Assembly (NCBI RefSeq): GCF_050231725.1
Contig: NZ_CP077172.1
Span: 1,736,001 to 1,800,000 of the forward strand
Length of the DNA: 64,000 bases
From: Fusobacterium nucleatum_L
GTDB taxonomy: Bacteria > Fusobacteriota > Fusobacteriia > Fusobacteriales > Fusobacteriaceae
Reading direction: 5' to 3'
Position numbers and translations under genes: made by a program. Positions 36,483 to 46,190 of the stretch are shown here, piece by piece. The notes below the pieces were generated by a model. That model was given only the letters and a program-made list of their open reading frames with translations, was not told the origin of the DNA and searched no databases. Positions within the stretch are counted from its first letter, which is position 1; every line of letters starts with the position of its first letter.

Positions 36483-37031
36483 ATGAAAACTTATGTTTTT
36501 TTAGCAGATGGCTTTGAGATTTTGGAAACTTTTGCACCTGTTGATGTTTTAAAAAGATGTGGAGCAGAGGTTGTAACTGTGTCAACTGAAAAAGATTTAC
36601 TTGTTGCTAGTTCACAAAAAAATATTGTAAAAGCTGATGTTATGTTATCAGATATTGACTATAAAACAGCAGATCTAGTTATAATTCCAGGTGGTTATCC
36701 TGGGTATGTTAATTTGAGAGAAAATAAAAAAGTTGTTGATATAGTTAAATATTTTTTAGATAATGATAAATATGTAGCTTCAATCTGTGGAGGACCAACA
36801 ATTTTTTCATATAATAACCTAGCAGATGCTACAAAATTGACTGGACATTCTTCTATAAAAGAAGAAATATCTAAAAATCATATTTATGTAGATGTTCCTA
36901 CTCATATAGATGGAAAGATTATTACAGGAGTTGGAGCAGGACAAGCAATAAATTTTGCCTTTAAAATTGCTGAACAGTTTTTTGAAAGAGAAAAAATTGA
37001 AGAAGTAAAAAAAGGAATGGAGATACTTTAA
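36483..37031 (+). CDS. DJ-1/PfpI family protein
   Basis: 182 residues. The nucleophile elbow is VASICGGPTIFS with a Cys, and the N-terminal FLADGFEILETFAPVDVL holds the conserved Glu; this is the DJ-1/YajL subgroup (glyoxalase III or protein deglycase-like). Family members protect against reactive carbonyl or oxidative stress. AAGGAGG precedes the ATG. A terminator follows. Confidence 0.9.
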   Translation: MKTYVFLADGFEILETFAPVDVLKRCGAEVVTVSTEKDLLVASSQKNIVKADVMLSDIDYKTADLVIIPGGYPGYVNLRENKKVVDIVKYFLDNDKYVASICGGPTIFSYNNLADATKLTGHSSIKEEISKNHIYVDVPTHIDGKIITGVGAGQAINFAFKIAEQFFEREKIEEVKKGMEIL

Positions 37032-37045
37032 AATTTGAATAAAAG

Positions 37046-37098
37046 AAGACTGCTGCAAAGTTATGAATGTAATTTCATTATTTGTAACAGTCTTTTTT
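37046..37098 (+). terminator. Terminator with long structured loop after the DJ-1 gene
   Basis: AAGACTG...CAAA (from 37046) pairs with TTTG...CAGTCTT (to 37094), then T6. The loop sequence is nearly identical to that of the hairpin at 37908. Confidence 0.75.
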
Positions 37099-37224
37099 AG
37101 ATATCTAATTATTATTTAAAGAAATTTTTCCATTTATTTCCCCAAATAGAATATAAAATAGTTTCTTTTTCATATTTATTAAAGTTTTCTAATAAAATGA
37201 TATAATTAATATGGAGGAAATTCT

Positions 37225-37896
37225 ATGAGAGAAATAAATAATTTTATTAAGGATAAAAAAGTGGATTTAAAAAAACTTAAAGAATTTGGTTTTAAATTAA
37301 TAGATAATTTTTATTACTATCACACTTCTTTACTAAAAAATCAGTTTAAGATGCTAGTAAAAATTAATTTAAATAATTCAATTTTTGTTGAAATTATTGA
37401 TATAGAAACTGATGAACCTTATGTATTACATTTACTGGAAGAAAAAAGAAACGGATATAGTGAAAAAGTTTATAAGGCATATAAAGAAATTTTAGAAAAA
37501 ATAAAAAAAGAATGTTTTGAAGATGAGATATTTAAAGCTAACTATACAAAAGAAATTATAGAATATATCAAAAATAAATATGGAGATGAATTAGAATTTC
37601 TATGGGAAAAATCTCCTAAAAATGCAGTTGTTCGTAGAAAATCTAGCAATAAATGGTATGCAGTAATGTTGACTATACCTAAGAGAAAACTTAATTTAGA
37701 TAGTGATGAGCTTATTGAAGTAATTAATCTTCATAATATAGAAGAAGAAATTGAAAAACTTATAGATTATAAAAAATATTTTCCTGCCTATCATATGAAT
37801 AAGAAACATTGGTGTACAATTTGTCTTGATGGAACAGTAGGTTTAGAAGAAATTTATAAGTTGATAGATATAAGTTATGAACTAGCTGAGAAATGA
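37225..37896 (+). CDS. MmcQ/YjbR family protein
   Basis: 223 residues. The C-terminal part (about 110-220) is a YjbR/CyaY-like DNA-binding-fold domain: ELEFLWEKSPKNAVVRRKSSNKW, YAVMLTIPKRKL, and KKHWCTICLDGTV near the end. The N-terminal 100 residues are an additional domain of unknown type. GGAGG precedes the ATG. The function of the family is not defined. Confidence 0.8.
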   Translation: MREINNFIKDKKVDLKKLKEFGFKLIDNFYYYHTSLLKNQFKMLVKINLNNSIFVEIIDIETDEPYVLHLLEEKRNGYSEKVYKAYKEILEKIKKECFEDEIFKANYTKEIIEYIKNKYGDELEFLWEKSPKNAVVRRKSSNKWYAVMLTIPKRKLNLDSDELIEVINLHNIEEEIEKLIDYKKYFPAYHMNKKHWCTICLDGTVGLEEIYKLIDISYELAEK

Positions 37897-37907
37897 TAAA
37901 AAATAAA

Positions 37908-37965
37908 AAACTGCTACAAATTTATGAATATAATTTCAGAGCCTGTAGCAGTTTCTTTTTATTTT
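37908..37965. terminator. Bidirectional terminator between YjbR and autotransporter genes
   Basis: AAACTGCTACA (37908-37918) and TGTAGCAGTTT (37944-37954), T-rich right flank and A-run left flank. Loop shared with the hairpin at 37046. Confidence 0.75.
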
Positions 37966-37992
37966 ATTGTTTTGATAAAGGCTATTCTAATT

Positions 37993-40900
37993 TTAGAATA
38001 TAATTCTTAAACCTAGTCCACCTCTTACATTATGTCCTTTTATGTCATATCCTACATTTGCAGTTACTCCATATCTTTGGTTATCTAAGCCGATATTTAA
38101 GTCTGTTTTTATATTTCCTCTTCTATCTTCTTTTTCTCCTCTGATATTGAACCAATCTGCTGTTGTATTTGCTACTCTTGCTTTATTCTTTCCATTTGCT
38201 ACTCTTCCTAATTCATTTTCATACGCTACTGTTAAGCCTACTTTTAATGTCTTTCTATCAAATAGATGTCTATATGCAAGTTCTCCTCCAAATTCTGGTC
38301 TTATTGAGAAATAATCATTTGATTTTACTTCTAGTTTTATTTCTCCTGATTTTTCTCTTATCTTAGACATTCTTCCATATTCTGTATTTAATGCTACATA
38401 TGGTTTTAATGTAAAATCTTCACTTAATCTAAAGCTCTTACTTACTTCATTTTTTACACCTAATCCATAAGAATAATATTTAGATTTTGCATTAAATATT
38501 TCATCTACAACTAAGAATCTTCTATGCATTTTGTTGTATCCTGCAAATACTTCTCCAGATATTGTCCAGTTTAAACTATTATCATAATCAAATGGAACTG
38601 ATTTGAATACTCCAAGTTTTGCTTGTAGCATTTGTTCTTTTGATCTTCCAATATCTTTAAACTTAAATGTATTATGAACTATACCTGTGTACCATCCAAG
38701 AGTTTTTCCTAATCTTACAGTTTCATCTTCATGTACATAAGCTACTCCATAAGCGTTGTTTTTGTAGTCTATTACTCCTGCAGTATCTGTTTTATATTCT
38801 CCATTAGTTCCAAATACTTTTACTTTATTTGAGTCTTTAGAGAATGTTTGCCATTCACTTCTTAAATAGTCAAATTCTTGAGAAAGAATTTCTCCTGTTG
38901 CATTTATTCTTTGTTGAACATTTGCATATTGGTGTCCCATCATTTCGTCAAAAGCTTGTGTTAAAAGAATTTTTTCGTTTTCTCCTATATCATTTAGTTT
39001 GTTAAATAGTGATTTTTCTTTTGAATCTAGTGCATTTTTATCATATCTTTGCTCTAAACCATCTGAAAAATTGTATACATCATTATCATTTGCAAAAGTT
39101 GTATATGGAATTTTTGCTAAATATAGTGATTTTATTTGATTTTCATCTGAATTTAATTGAGCAGTCCCTATCCAAGTTAAAGAACCAGAATATACATACC
39201 ATTTTTTAATTTGAGAATTAGATAAAATTGTTTCATTATATGGTGCTAAAATATTATCTTTAATTTTAATAGCTCTAGAATTTGTATATCTAGTTGCTTC
39301 TGTTCCAATAATAAAATCTACTTCTGTTTCTTCAGAAAGATTATTTAGGCCTTGAATAGGATTTGTATAATTAACACCAGAAGTGTCAACATACATTCCT
39401 AATTTACTAGCACTCGCTTTTGATTTTTCTATCTCATTCTCTCTTAAATTTATAATTTTTACTTTTGAACTTCCTTCTTTTGTTTTTTCAATAATTCTAG
39501 CATTAGGTGAAGGAACATTTGTATCAATTCCTACATTAGGAACTTTTTTCCCATTAATTTCTATTTTTCCATTGTCACTTCCAGTAGGAGCAGTAATTTT
39601 TACACTTCCTCCTTCAATTTCTTTTTCAGTTTTTGTTAAATTTGAAGTTTTAACTCTTGTTTCAGCAGAGATATTAGAACTTCCTGGTGCTGCACTTGCA
39701 GAAGGATTTGCATATTCTTCTAATTTTCCACCTTTTCTTACTAAAACACCTACTCCATTTTTTGAAACTATATTAATAGTACCGTAGTTTTTAAATATTG
39801 CTCCATTCGTAGCAACAGCTCCTATTGCTCCTACTGCATCAGCTGTTGCTTCGATAGTACCATAGTTTTCTCCTGTAGCATGGTGATCTAAATACATCCC
39901 AATAGAATGTTTTCCTGTTAGGTAAATATTTCCCCTATTTATAGCTTTAGATCCTAGTCCGCTTGCATACATTCCTATTCCATATTTACCACTTACTTCA
40001 ATATTCCCAGTGTTTTCAACATTCCCAGTATAAATAGTAGTTTTATTGTCTTTATCATAATATCCAGCTGCCATAGCAATTGAGTATAATTTTTGTAAAG
40101 GGTCAGAAGCTCCAACCTTTATTGTTCCTGAATTACTTAGTAAATTTGTTCCTATACTATAAAGTCCAACATTTCCTAAGCCTTGTCTTAAGTCCATATT
40201 AGCTGTGTTGGAAGCTTTACCTGCTGTATAAATTCCAAAATTTCCATTTCCATTTGTAGTGATTTTTGTGTTATTTATAATATCTCCAGTAGTATTTTCA
40301 GAATATAAAAAAACATTTTTATTTCCTAAGGAAACTTCTGTTGTATTAGAGCTTATTTTATTATTATTTCCTGTATCAACAATTCCAAAAGAATTATCTT
40401 CCAAGGTTATATTTGACATATCATTTGTTACAACTTGGTTATCCCCTGTTACAAGCACTCCTTTAGCTTCATTTGTTCCAACTTTTAGTTTTCCTTTTAA
40501 ATTTAAATTTCCACCTACTGAATAAACTCCTATTCCTGAATTTCCAACAGAAATATCAGAATCATTTTCAGTATTTACAGAATGTCCATAAATTCCTATT
40601 GACTTAGCTCCAACAGATATTATCCCTTTATTTTTTATAAGGCTATTTTTATTATTTGTGTAAATTCCTATATTAGGAGTTTTCAATTCTGAAGATGAAC
40701 CCATTAAAATTTTTCCTAAATTTTGAATTTCATAATTTCCAATTCCTGAAGCATACATTCCAATGGAATTTTCTCCTGTCAATTCAATTTTTCCTGTTGT
40801 TTCATTTATTATTTTTTTAGAATTATGAGAACTTTCAAAATTCATTCCTATTGCATTTTTAGCAGTAGATTTTATTTCTCCAAAATTGAATATTCCACCA

Positions 40901-43900
40901 TCTAATGTTGTATATTTTCCAGTAGTTTCTGCTTTATATAACATTCCTGATGAATATTCTCCTAAAGTGATAAGTCCATTATTTTTAGCACTTCCTGCTA
41001 AAGTTTTTCCTCCATTGTCCTCTACTAAATATATTGCTGCTGACTTTTCTCCAACAGAAATACTTCCTTTGTTATCAATTTCTGCTCTTTTTCCATAAAT
41101 TGCTACGGATTCTTCCCCAGTCAATTCAATTTTATTATTATTTAGTAATTGAATTTTAGAAGCAGGTTTATCATCAGTATTTTCTTGAGCAATAGCAAGT
41201 TGCCCTTTTTTACTTCCTTTCATTGTTTTAGAATTTTTTATAGAAGAACTAAGAATTTCTAATTTTTTATAACTATCTTCATTGTCATCTAAATTGATAT
41301 CCTTATCTAAATCTAAACTACTATTAACTAAGGAAGCATAAATATAATTATTTCCACTAACTTCAATTTTATTAGTTAAAGAAAAAGTGTTTATCATTCC
41401 TGATAAAGTTAGATTTCCATTTGATAAAAATAAAATTCTTCCTCCATCTTCCATATTTAATTTTAACTTACTATTGTTGTTATGTAAGAAATTATTATCA
41501 TACCAATTTGAAAAATTAAAATTTCCAGAAACTGAGGAAAGATCATAATAAAATGCTGTTCCTCCCTTTTTAATATTTGCAGTTACAGTATTATCAAAAA
41601 CTATTTTTCCACCTGTACCAGCAGAACTATATGCAGTGTAAAATGCAAGAGAATTTTTTTCTGTATTTAAGGTAACTTTATCTCCTAATGTTATTTTTCC
41701 ACCTTTATTAGCATATAAATTGAAAGCTCCATTTTTAGCATTAATTTCTGCATTAGAAATTTTTATTTCTGCATCAGCTGAGTATTTTGAATCATCGCCT
41801 TTATTCTCAGCAAATAGCCCAACAGATTTAGGATTAGAAACAGTAATATTAGTTTTGCCATTAGTTTCTACGGTTCCACCTTGTTTTGCATATATTCCAA
41901 TAGACCCTTTTTCAATATCTGTTGTGCTACCATCAAATGTAAATTCACCATTATTAACAATTTTTCCATTTTTTAAAGCATATAAGCCTTTTACTTTATC
42001 TCCTTTGATAGATAATTTACCTTTATTTTCAACTTCACTTTCAAGCGAGCTAACAATTGCAGTGGAATTTTTACTTACTCCAGAGCCACTTTCTTTTATA
42101 GTGATATCCCCTTCATTTACAACACCTTTACTATTTTGAACATAAAATGCAAGATTACCTTCTCCACCTTCTATAGTAAGCTCATGGTGTTCTCCACCTT
42201 TTAAAAATTTTATATCATTTTGTTTTTGTATTCTTACTAAATTGTTTCCTTCTCCATTGATAGATTTTATTTTAAAATTTCGGAATATTACTTCTCCACT
42301 TTCTTCAATTCCACCAACTCCAATACGCATTCCCGTATTCTTTTTACCATATAATTCAATATTAAAAAATGATTTTTCTAACTTTCCATCAATCATTGCT
42401 TCAAATTTTCTACTTCTATTTAATTTTTTAAAATAGAAGGCAGAAGAGTACTCACCTTCAACAATAATTGGTTTATTTAATTGTATTACAGAAACCCTTG
42501 CTACTTTTTCTCCACCAAACTCAGCAACGTGAACTCCTTTATTATATTTTCCACCTATCTTAATATTTCCATTATTTAAAAAATGATAGTATGAAGGAAA
42601 TCCAACATTATCTAAAATTACATTTCCTCCCTCTCCTTCAACATTAATATTTCCTTTATTTGTAAAATTACTGATATCTTTACTTCCCTTCCAATTTATA
42701 AACTGCACTACAAAGCTATTTTGATTGTTGATTTTAATTGTTCCTTCATTAGTAAATCTTAAATTGCTACCAGGTACATAATTAAAAAAACATACAGCCC
42801 CTGTTTTATCTGAATTTATAGTTATAGTAGAATTCTTTTTTAAAGTTAAACTTGTAGTTTGATTTATATCAGCATTTAATTCTATAGCATAAAAAATATT
42901 CCTATAATTTCCTATGGGACTTTTTATTTTTCCTGATGATATAATATCAGTATTTTCTATTGAAAAATCATGTCCTCCACCTGCTCTTAAAGCTAAAGGT
43001 CCAAATTCTCCAATATACTTAAATTTATAATCTAAATTTTTATCATAAGTAAATGTAGTATGATGATCACTTCCTTCCTTTCCAGTAAAAACAGTGTTTT
43101 CTGTTTTTATAGAAAAATATTCAGTTTCATCATGTATAATTTCCATTTTTCCTCTACCGTTTTTACCTTTAATATCAGTTTGGGAAATAGGTCCTGTAGC
43201 TTTGTCTGGAGCTTTTTGTGTTCCAATAAGTACAGATTGTCCCCAAGCTTTTTCTATCTTAGCAGCATCTTCTTTTTCTGCAGCTATATTTATTTTACTT
43301 CCACCAAGTGGGATATCTGGTGTTTTAGGAATATCTACAACTTCTGTTTTTTCATCAGGTATTAAAAAATTTGGAAGTTCAGGAGGAGCAAAATTAATTT
43401 TATGTTTTAGAACTAATTCTAATGGAATTATCTTCTCTATTTTTCTTGGATTTACATCAGCTGATACTTCCCATTCAACTAATGGTTCTTCTATATTTTT
43501 CAATTCTACATTTCCATATCCATAAAAACTAAAGCCTGTTCTTGCATTTGAAGAAGCTGAATAAGGATTTGTAGAAGTAGCTAAGTCTTTATATTTTTTA
43601 CTTAAAGGAGATAAACTTCTTTCAAATATATCATCACTTCTTGTAAATATTCCTTGATAAGGATATTTTTTAGATTTATCTCCTCTTCCTTTGTATGATC
43701 CTCTCCAATTATTATACATATAGTTCATTCCAAATTGCCATGAAGCCCATGGTGATTTTACTACTTGATCCCCTTGTTCTATTAATTGAATTAGTTCTAA
43801 TTTTAACCCTTTTATGCTTCTTTCATTTTCAGTTTTTATTTGAGCTATTTTAGATTGCAAGCTTCCTACTGAATTTTTTAAATTTTCTCTTGATGAAGTT

Positions 43901-44079
43901 ATTTGCTCTCTCGTTAAGATAGAGGTTGTTGTGGTATGTACATCATTTATTTCCTCAGAGAACGCACTGCCTCCCATCATTAAAAATAGGATAGCTAATC
44001 CTATAGAATATTTTATTCTTTTATATCTTTTAGCAATAGAGCGTAAATCTTTTTCAATTTTATATAGTTTATTGTTCAT
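37993..44079 (-). CDS. Large type V autotransporter (fusobacterial outer-membrane family)
   Basis: 2,028 residues. N-terminus: basic stretch and a signal segment ending near AFSEE, then the fusobacterial autotransporter-associated N-terminal domain with SPWASWQFGMNYMYNNW. The middle (about 350-1700) is a long beta-helix passenger of degenerate repeats built on IGMYASG or SIGIYG followed by NKGxI. The last 270 residues form the beta-barrel, ending GLRIIF with the usual terminal Phe. Relatives include adhesins such as RadD and Fap2, but this one cannot be assigned to a named adhesin. It is monocistronic. Confidence 0.92.
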   Translation of the reverse strand: MNNKLYKIEKDLRSIAKRYKRIKYSIGLAILFLMMGGSAFSEEINDVHTTTTSILTREQITSSRENLKNSVGSLQSKIAQIKTENERSIKGLKLELIQLIEQGDQVVKSPWASWQFGMNYMYNNWRGSYKGRGDKSKKYPYQGIFTRSDDIFERSLSPLSKKYKDLATSTNPYSASSNARTGFSFYGYGNVELKNIEEPLVEWEVSADVNPRKIEKIIPLELVLKHKINFAPPELPNFLIPDEKTEVVDIPKTPDIPLGGSKINIAAEKEDAAKIEKAWGQSVLIGTQKAPDKATGPISQTDIKGKNGRGKMEIIHDETEYFSIKTENTVFTGKEGSDHHTTFTYDKNLDYKFKYIGEFGPLALRAGGGHDFSIENTDIISSGKIKSPIGNYRNIFYAIELNADINQTTSLTLKKNSTITINSDKTGAVCFFNYVPGSNLRFTNEGTIKINNQNSFVVQFINWKGSKDISNFTNKGNINVEGEGGNVILDNVGFPSYYHFLNNGNIKIGGKYNKGVHVAEFGGEKVARVSVIQLNKPIIVEGEYSSAFYFKKLNRSRKFEAMIDGKLEKSFFNIELYGKKNTGMRIGVGGIEESGEVIFRNFKIKSINGEGNNLVRIQKQNDIKFLKGGEHHELTIEGGEGNLAFYVQNSKGVVNEGDITIKESGSGVSKNSTAIVSSLESEVENKGKLSIKGDKVKGLYALKNGKIVNNGEFTFDGSTTDIEKGSIGIYAKQGGTVETNGKTNITVSNPKSVGLFAENKGDDSKYSADAEIKISNAEINAKNGAFNLYANKGGKITLGDKVTLNTEKNSLAFYTAYSSAGTGGKIVFDNTVTANIKKGGTAFYYDLSSVSGNFNFSNWYDNNFLHNNNSKLKLNMEDGGRILFLSNGNLTLSGMINTFSLTNKIEVSGNNYIYASLVNSSLDLDKDINLDDNEDSYKKLEILSSSIKNSKTMKGSKKGQLAIAQENTDDKPASKIQLLNNNKIELTGEESVAIYGKRAEIDNKGSISVGEKSAAIYLVEDNGGKTLAGSAKNNGLITLGEYSSGMLYKAETTGKYTTLDGGIFNFGEIKSTAKNAIGMNFESSHNSKKIINETTGKIELTGENSIGMYASGIGNYEIQNLGKILMGSSSELKTPNIGIYTNNKNSLIKNKGIISVGAKSIGIYGHSVNTENDSDISVGNSGIGVYSVGGNLNLKGKLKVGTNEAKGVLVTGDNQVVTNDMSNITLEDNSFGIVDTGNNNKISSNTTEVSLGNKNVFLYSENTTGDIINNTKITTNGNGNFGIYTAGKASNTANMDLRQGLGNVGLYSIGTNLLSNSGTIKVGASDPLQKLYSIAMAAGYYDKDNKTTIYTGNVENTGNIEVSGKYGIGMYASGLGSKAINRGNIYLTGKHSIGMYLDHHATGENYGTIEATADAVGAIGAVATNGAIFKNYGTINIVSKNGVGVLVRKGGKLEEYANPSASAAPGSSNISAETRVKTSNLTKTEKEIEGGSVKITAPTGSDNGKIEINGKKVPNVGIDTNVPSPNARIIEKTKEGSSKVKIINLRENEIEKSKASASKLGMYVDTSGVNYTNPIQGLNNLSEETEVDFIIGTEATRYTNSRAIKIKDNILAPYNETILSNSQIKKWYVYSGSLTWIGTAQLNSDENQIKSLYLAKIPYTTFANDNDVYNFSDGLEQRYDKNALDSKEKSLFNKLNDIGENEKILLTQAFDEMMGHQYANVQQRINATGEILSQEFDYLRSEWQTFSKDSNKVKVFGTNGEYKTDTAGVIDYKNNAYGVAYVHEDETVRLGKTLGWYTGIVHNTFKFKDIGRSKEQMLQAKLGVFKSVPFDYDNSLNWTISGEVFAGYNKMHRRFLVVDEIFNAKSKYYSYGLGVKNEVSKSFRLSEDFTLKPYVALNTEYGRMSKIREKSGEIKLEVKSNDYFSIRPEFGGELAYRHLFDRKTLKVGLTVAYENELGRVANGKNKARVANTTADWFNIRGEKEDRRGNIKTDLNIGLDNQRYGVTANVGYDIKGHNVRGGLGLRIIF

Positions 44080-44138
44080 TTTTAATTACCACCCTTATTT
44101 TTAAATATTTTTTATTAAATAGAAAACTATAATAATCT

Positions 44139-44169
44139 TATATTACAATAAAATTCCTATATATGTCAA
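44139..44169 (-). promoter_or_regulatory. Candidate promoter of the autotransporter gene
   Basis: On the minus strand TTGACA (44164-44169 on plus as TGTCAA) with an imperfect -10 (TAATAT) about 18 bases further. By eye only. Confidence 0.4.
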
Positions 44170-44289
44170 GCTTTTTTATATCTTTTAGCTATAATATTTT
44201 TAATTATTGTTTTATTAGTAATTAAAGCTAAAATCTTGATTTTATAAAAAAAAAATATTAAACTATAAGAAAATATTATGGAGGAATTT

Positions 44290-45210
44290 ATGAAAAAAAA
44301 TATTACAAATAAGATTTTAATGGTAAGACCTATTTCATTTGCTTTTAATGAGCAAACTGCAGTAAATAATCATTATCAAAAATTAGATAATAAACCTGCT
44401 CAAGAAATTCAAAATAATGCTTTAATTGAATTTGATAATATGGTAGAAAAATTAAAAAAAATGAGGATAGATGTTAAGGTTATGCAAGATACAAAAGAAC
44501 CTCATACACCAGATAGTATATTTCCTAATAATTGGTTTTCAACTCATTATTCTAATACAGTTGTTTTATATCCTATGTTCGCAGAAAACAGAAGACTTGA
44601 AAGAACAGATAATTTATATGATTATTTTAATGAAGAAGATAGCTTAAATATTGTTGATTATTCTGGATTAGAAAATGAAAATATTTTTCTTGAAGGAACA
44701 GGCTCTCTTGTTTTAGATAGAAAAAATAAAAAAGCGTATTGCTCATTATCTGAAAGAGCAAATGAAAAACTTTTAGATATTTTCTGTGAAGATTCTGGAT
44801 ATAAAAAAATAGCTTTTCATTCTTATCAAACTGTTGATGAAATAAGAAAACCTATATATCATACAAACGTTATGATGGCTATGGGAGAAAATTATGCTAT
44901 TTTGTGTGCAGATAGTATAGATGATTTAAAAGAAAGAGAAAATGTAATAAGAGAATTAGAAAATGATGGTAAAGAAATTGTTTATATAAATGAATATCAA
45001 GTTGAACATTTTTTAGGAAATGCCATAGAACTTATCAATAATGAAAATGTAAAAATTTGTGTTATGTCTGCAACTGCTTATTCTGTACTTACTGACGAAC
45101 AAAAAAATATTATTGAAAAATATGATGTTATTGTTCCAGTAGATGTACATACTATTGAAAGATATGGTGGTGGCTCTGCTAGATGTATGATAGCTGAATT
45201 ATTTATTTAA
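44290..45210 (+). CDS. ctlX: CtlX-type citrulline/arginine deiminase-like hydrolase
   Basis: 306 residues. Guanidino-group modifying (amidinotransferase/deiminase) fold. The N-terminal MVRPISFAFNEQTAVNNHYQ, PDSIFPNNWFSTH, catalytic His in PIYHTNVMMA and catalytic Cys in the C-terminal GGGSARCMIAEL fit the CtlX (citrulline utilisation) group. It may hydrolyse citrulline or a related compound. ATG 44290 is used because GGAGG lies between it and the upstream ATG at 44278. Confidence 0.85.
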   Translation: MKKNITNKILMVRPISFAFNEQTAVNNHYQKLDNKPAQEIQNNALIEFDNMVEKLKKMRIDVKVMQDTKEPHTPDSIFPNNWFSTHYSNTVVLYPMFAENRRLERTDNLYDYFNEEDSLNIVDYSGLENENIFLEGTGSLVLDRKNKKAYCSLSERANEKLLDIFCEDSGYKKIAFHSYQTVDEIRKPIYHTNVMMAMGENYAILCADSIDDLKERENVIRELENDGKEIVYINEYQVEHFLGNAIELINNENVKICVMSATAYSVLTDEQKNIIEKYDVIVPVDVHTIERYGGGSARCMIAELFI

Positions 45211-45211
45211 G

Positions 45212-45240
45212 TTGACAAATAGAATAAAAAATTTTAAAAT
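45212..45240 (+). promoter_or_regulatory. Promoter of the TPP-riboswitch transcript
   Basis: TTGACA (45212-45217), 17 bases, TAAAAT (45235-45240). Transcription would start about 20 bases before the riboswitch. Confidence 0.7.
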
Positions 45241-45265
45241 AGAAAAGTAAAATACAATAATATAT

Positions 45266-45350
45266 GTACTGGGGAGCTTTTTGCTGAGATTAGAACCTTT
45301 TTTCTTAGACCCATAGTACCTGATTTGGATAATGCCAACGAAGGGAGTAC
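45266..45350 (+). ncRNA. TPP riboswitch (THI element)
   Basis: Closing stem GTACT/AGTAC around the conserved core: GGGGAGC, GCTGAGAT, GACCC, ACCTGATTTGGATAATGCCA and CGAAGGGAG. All consensus blocks of the thiamine pyrophosphate aptamer are present in order. It is followed at once by a terminator, so it should switch off transcription of the ABC importer genes when TPP is bound. Confidence 0.95.
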
Positions 45351-45362
45351 CATCTTAATAAT

Positions 45363-45397
45363 AACTTTCTTTGGAGCAATCTTAAGAAAGTTTTTTT
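45363..45397 (+). terminator. Expression-platform terminator of the TPP riboswitch
   Basis: AACTTTCTT (45363-45371) and AAGAAAGTT (45384-45392) followed by seven T residues, 13 bases after the aptamer. Confidence 0.88.
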
Positions 45398-45416
45398 ATT
45401 TTAGAAAAGAGGAAAA

Positions 45417-46190
45417 ATGAAAAACTTTATTAGTAAACATATAAGTTTTATTAGTATTATAATTTTAATAGCTATTTGGCAAATCTGTGGGAATTTAGAT
45501 TTACTACCAAAATTTATTTTTCCAACTCCATTGGAAATTGCTAATGCCTTTGTAAGAGATAGAGCTTTATTTTTATTCCATTTTAAAATAACTATGCTTG
45601 AAGCTCTTATAGGACTTAGTTTAGGAATTATAATTGCAAGTCTTTTAGCAATAATCATGGATAGCTTTGAAACAATAAATAAAATAGTATATCCACTGCT
45701 AATTTTTACACAGACTATACCAACAATAGCTCTTGCTCCAATACTTGTACTTTGGCTTGGTTATGACATGACACCAAAAATTGTTTTGATAGTCATAAAT
45801 ACAACCTTTCCCATTGTCATAAGTATACTTGATGGTTTTAGGCATTGTGATAAAGATGCTATTCAACTTTTAAAACTTATGAATGCAAGTAGATGGCAAA
45901 TTCTTTATCATGTGAAAATTCCAACTGCTCTTACATATTTTTATGCTGGTTTAAGAGTAAGTGTTTCTTATGCTTTTATTTCAGCTGTTGTATCTGAATG
46001 GCTTGGAGGCTTTGAGGGACTTGGAGTTTTTATGATAAGAGCAAAAAAAGCTTTTGATTATGACACTATGTTTGCAATAATAATTTTAGTTTCAGCTATA
46101 AGTTTAATCAGTATGGAACTTGTAAAAAGAAGTGAAAAGAAATTTATTAAATGGAAATATTTGGAGGAGGAAAAAAATGAAAAAGATTAA
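45417..46190 (+). CDS. ABC transporter permease, thiamine precursor type
   Basis: 257 residues, six hydrophobic segments. The permease loop ASRWQILYHVKIPTALTYFYAG (EAA motif) and the PTIALAPILVLWLG stretch match the SsuC/ThiX/TauC group. Placed directly after a TPP riboswitch, so it should import thiamine or a pyrimidine precursor such as HMP or its formyl-aminopyrimidine. Overlaps the next gene by 14 bases. Confidence 0.9.
   Translation: MKNFISKHISFISIIILIAIWQICGNLDLLPKFIFPTPLEIANAFVRDRALFLFHFKITMLEALIGLSLGIIIASLLAIIMDSFETINKIVYPLLIFTQTIPTIALAPILVLWLGYDMTPKIVLIVINTTFPIVISILDGFRHCDKDAIQLLKLMNASRWQILYHVKIPTALTYFYAGLRVSVSYAFISAVVSEWLGGFEGLGVFMIRAKKAFDYDTMFAIIILVSAISLISMELVKRSEKKFIKWKYLEEEKNEKD

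Noticed and set aside
38042..43525. Many plus-strand open frames inside the autotransporter gene
   Set aside because: They are low-complexity hydrophobic mirror frames of the repeat-rich coding strand without ribosome sites.
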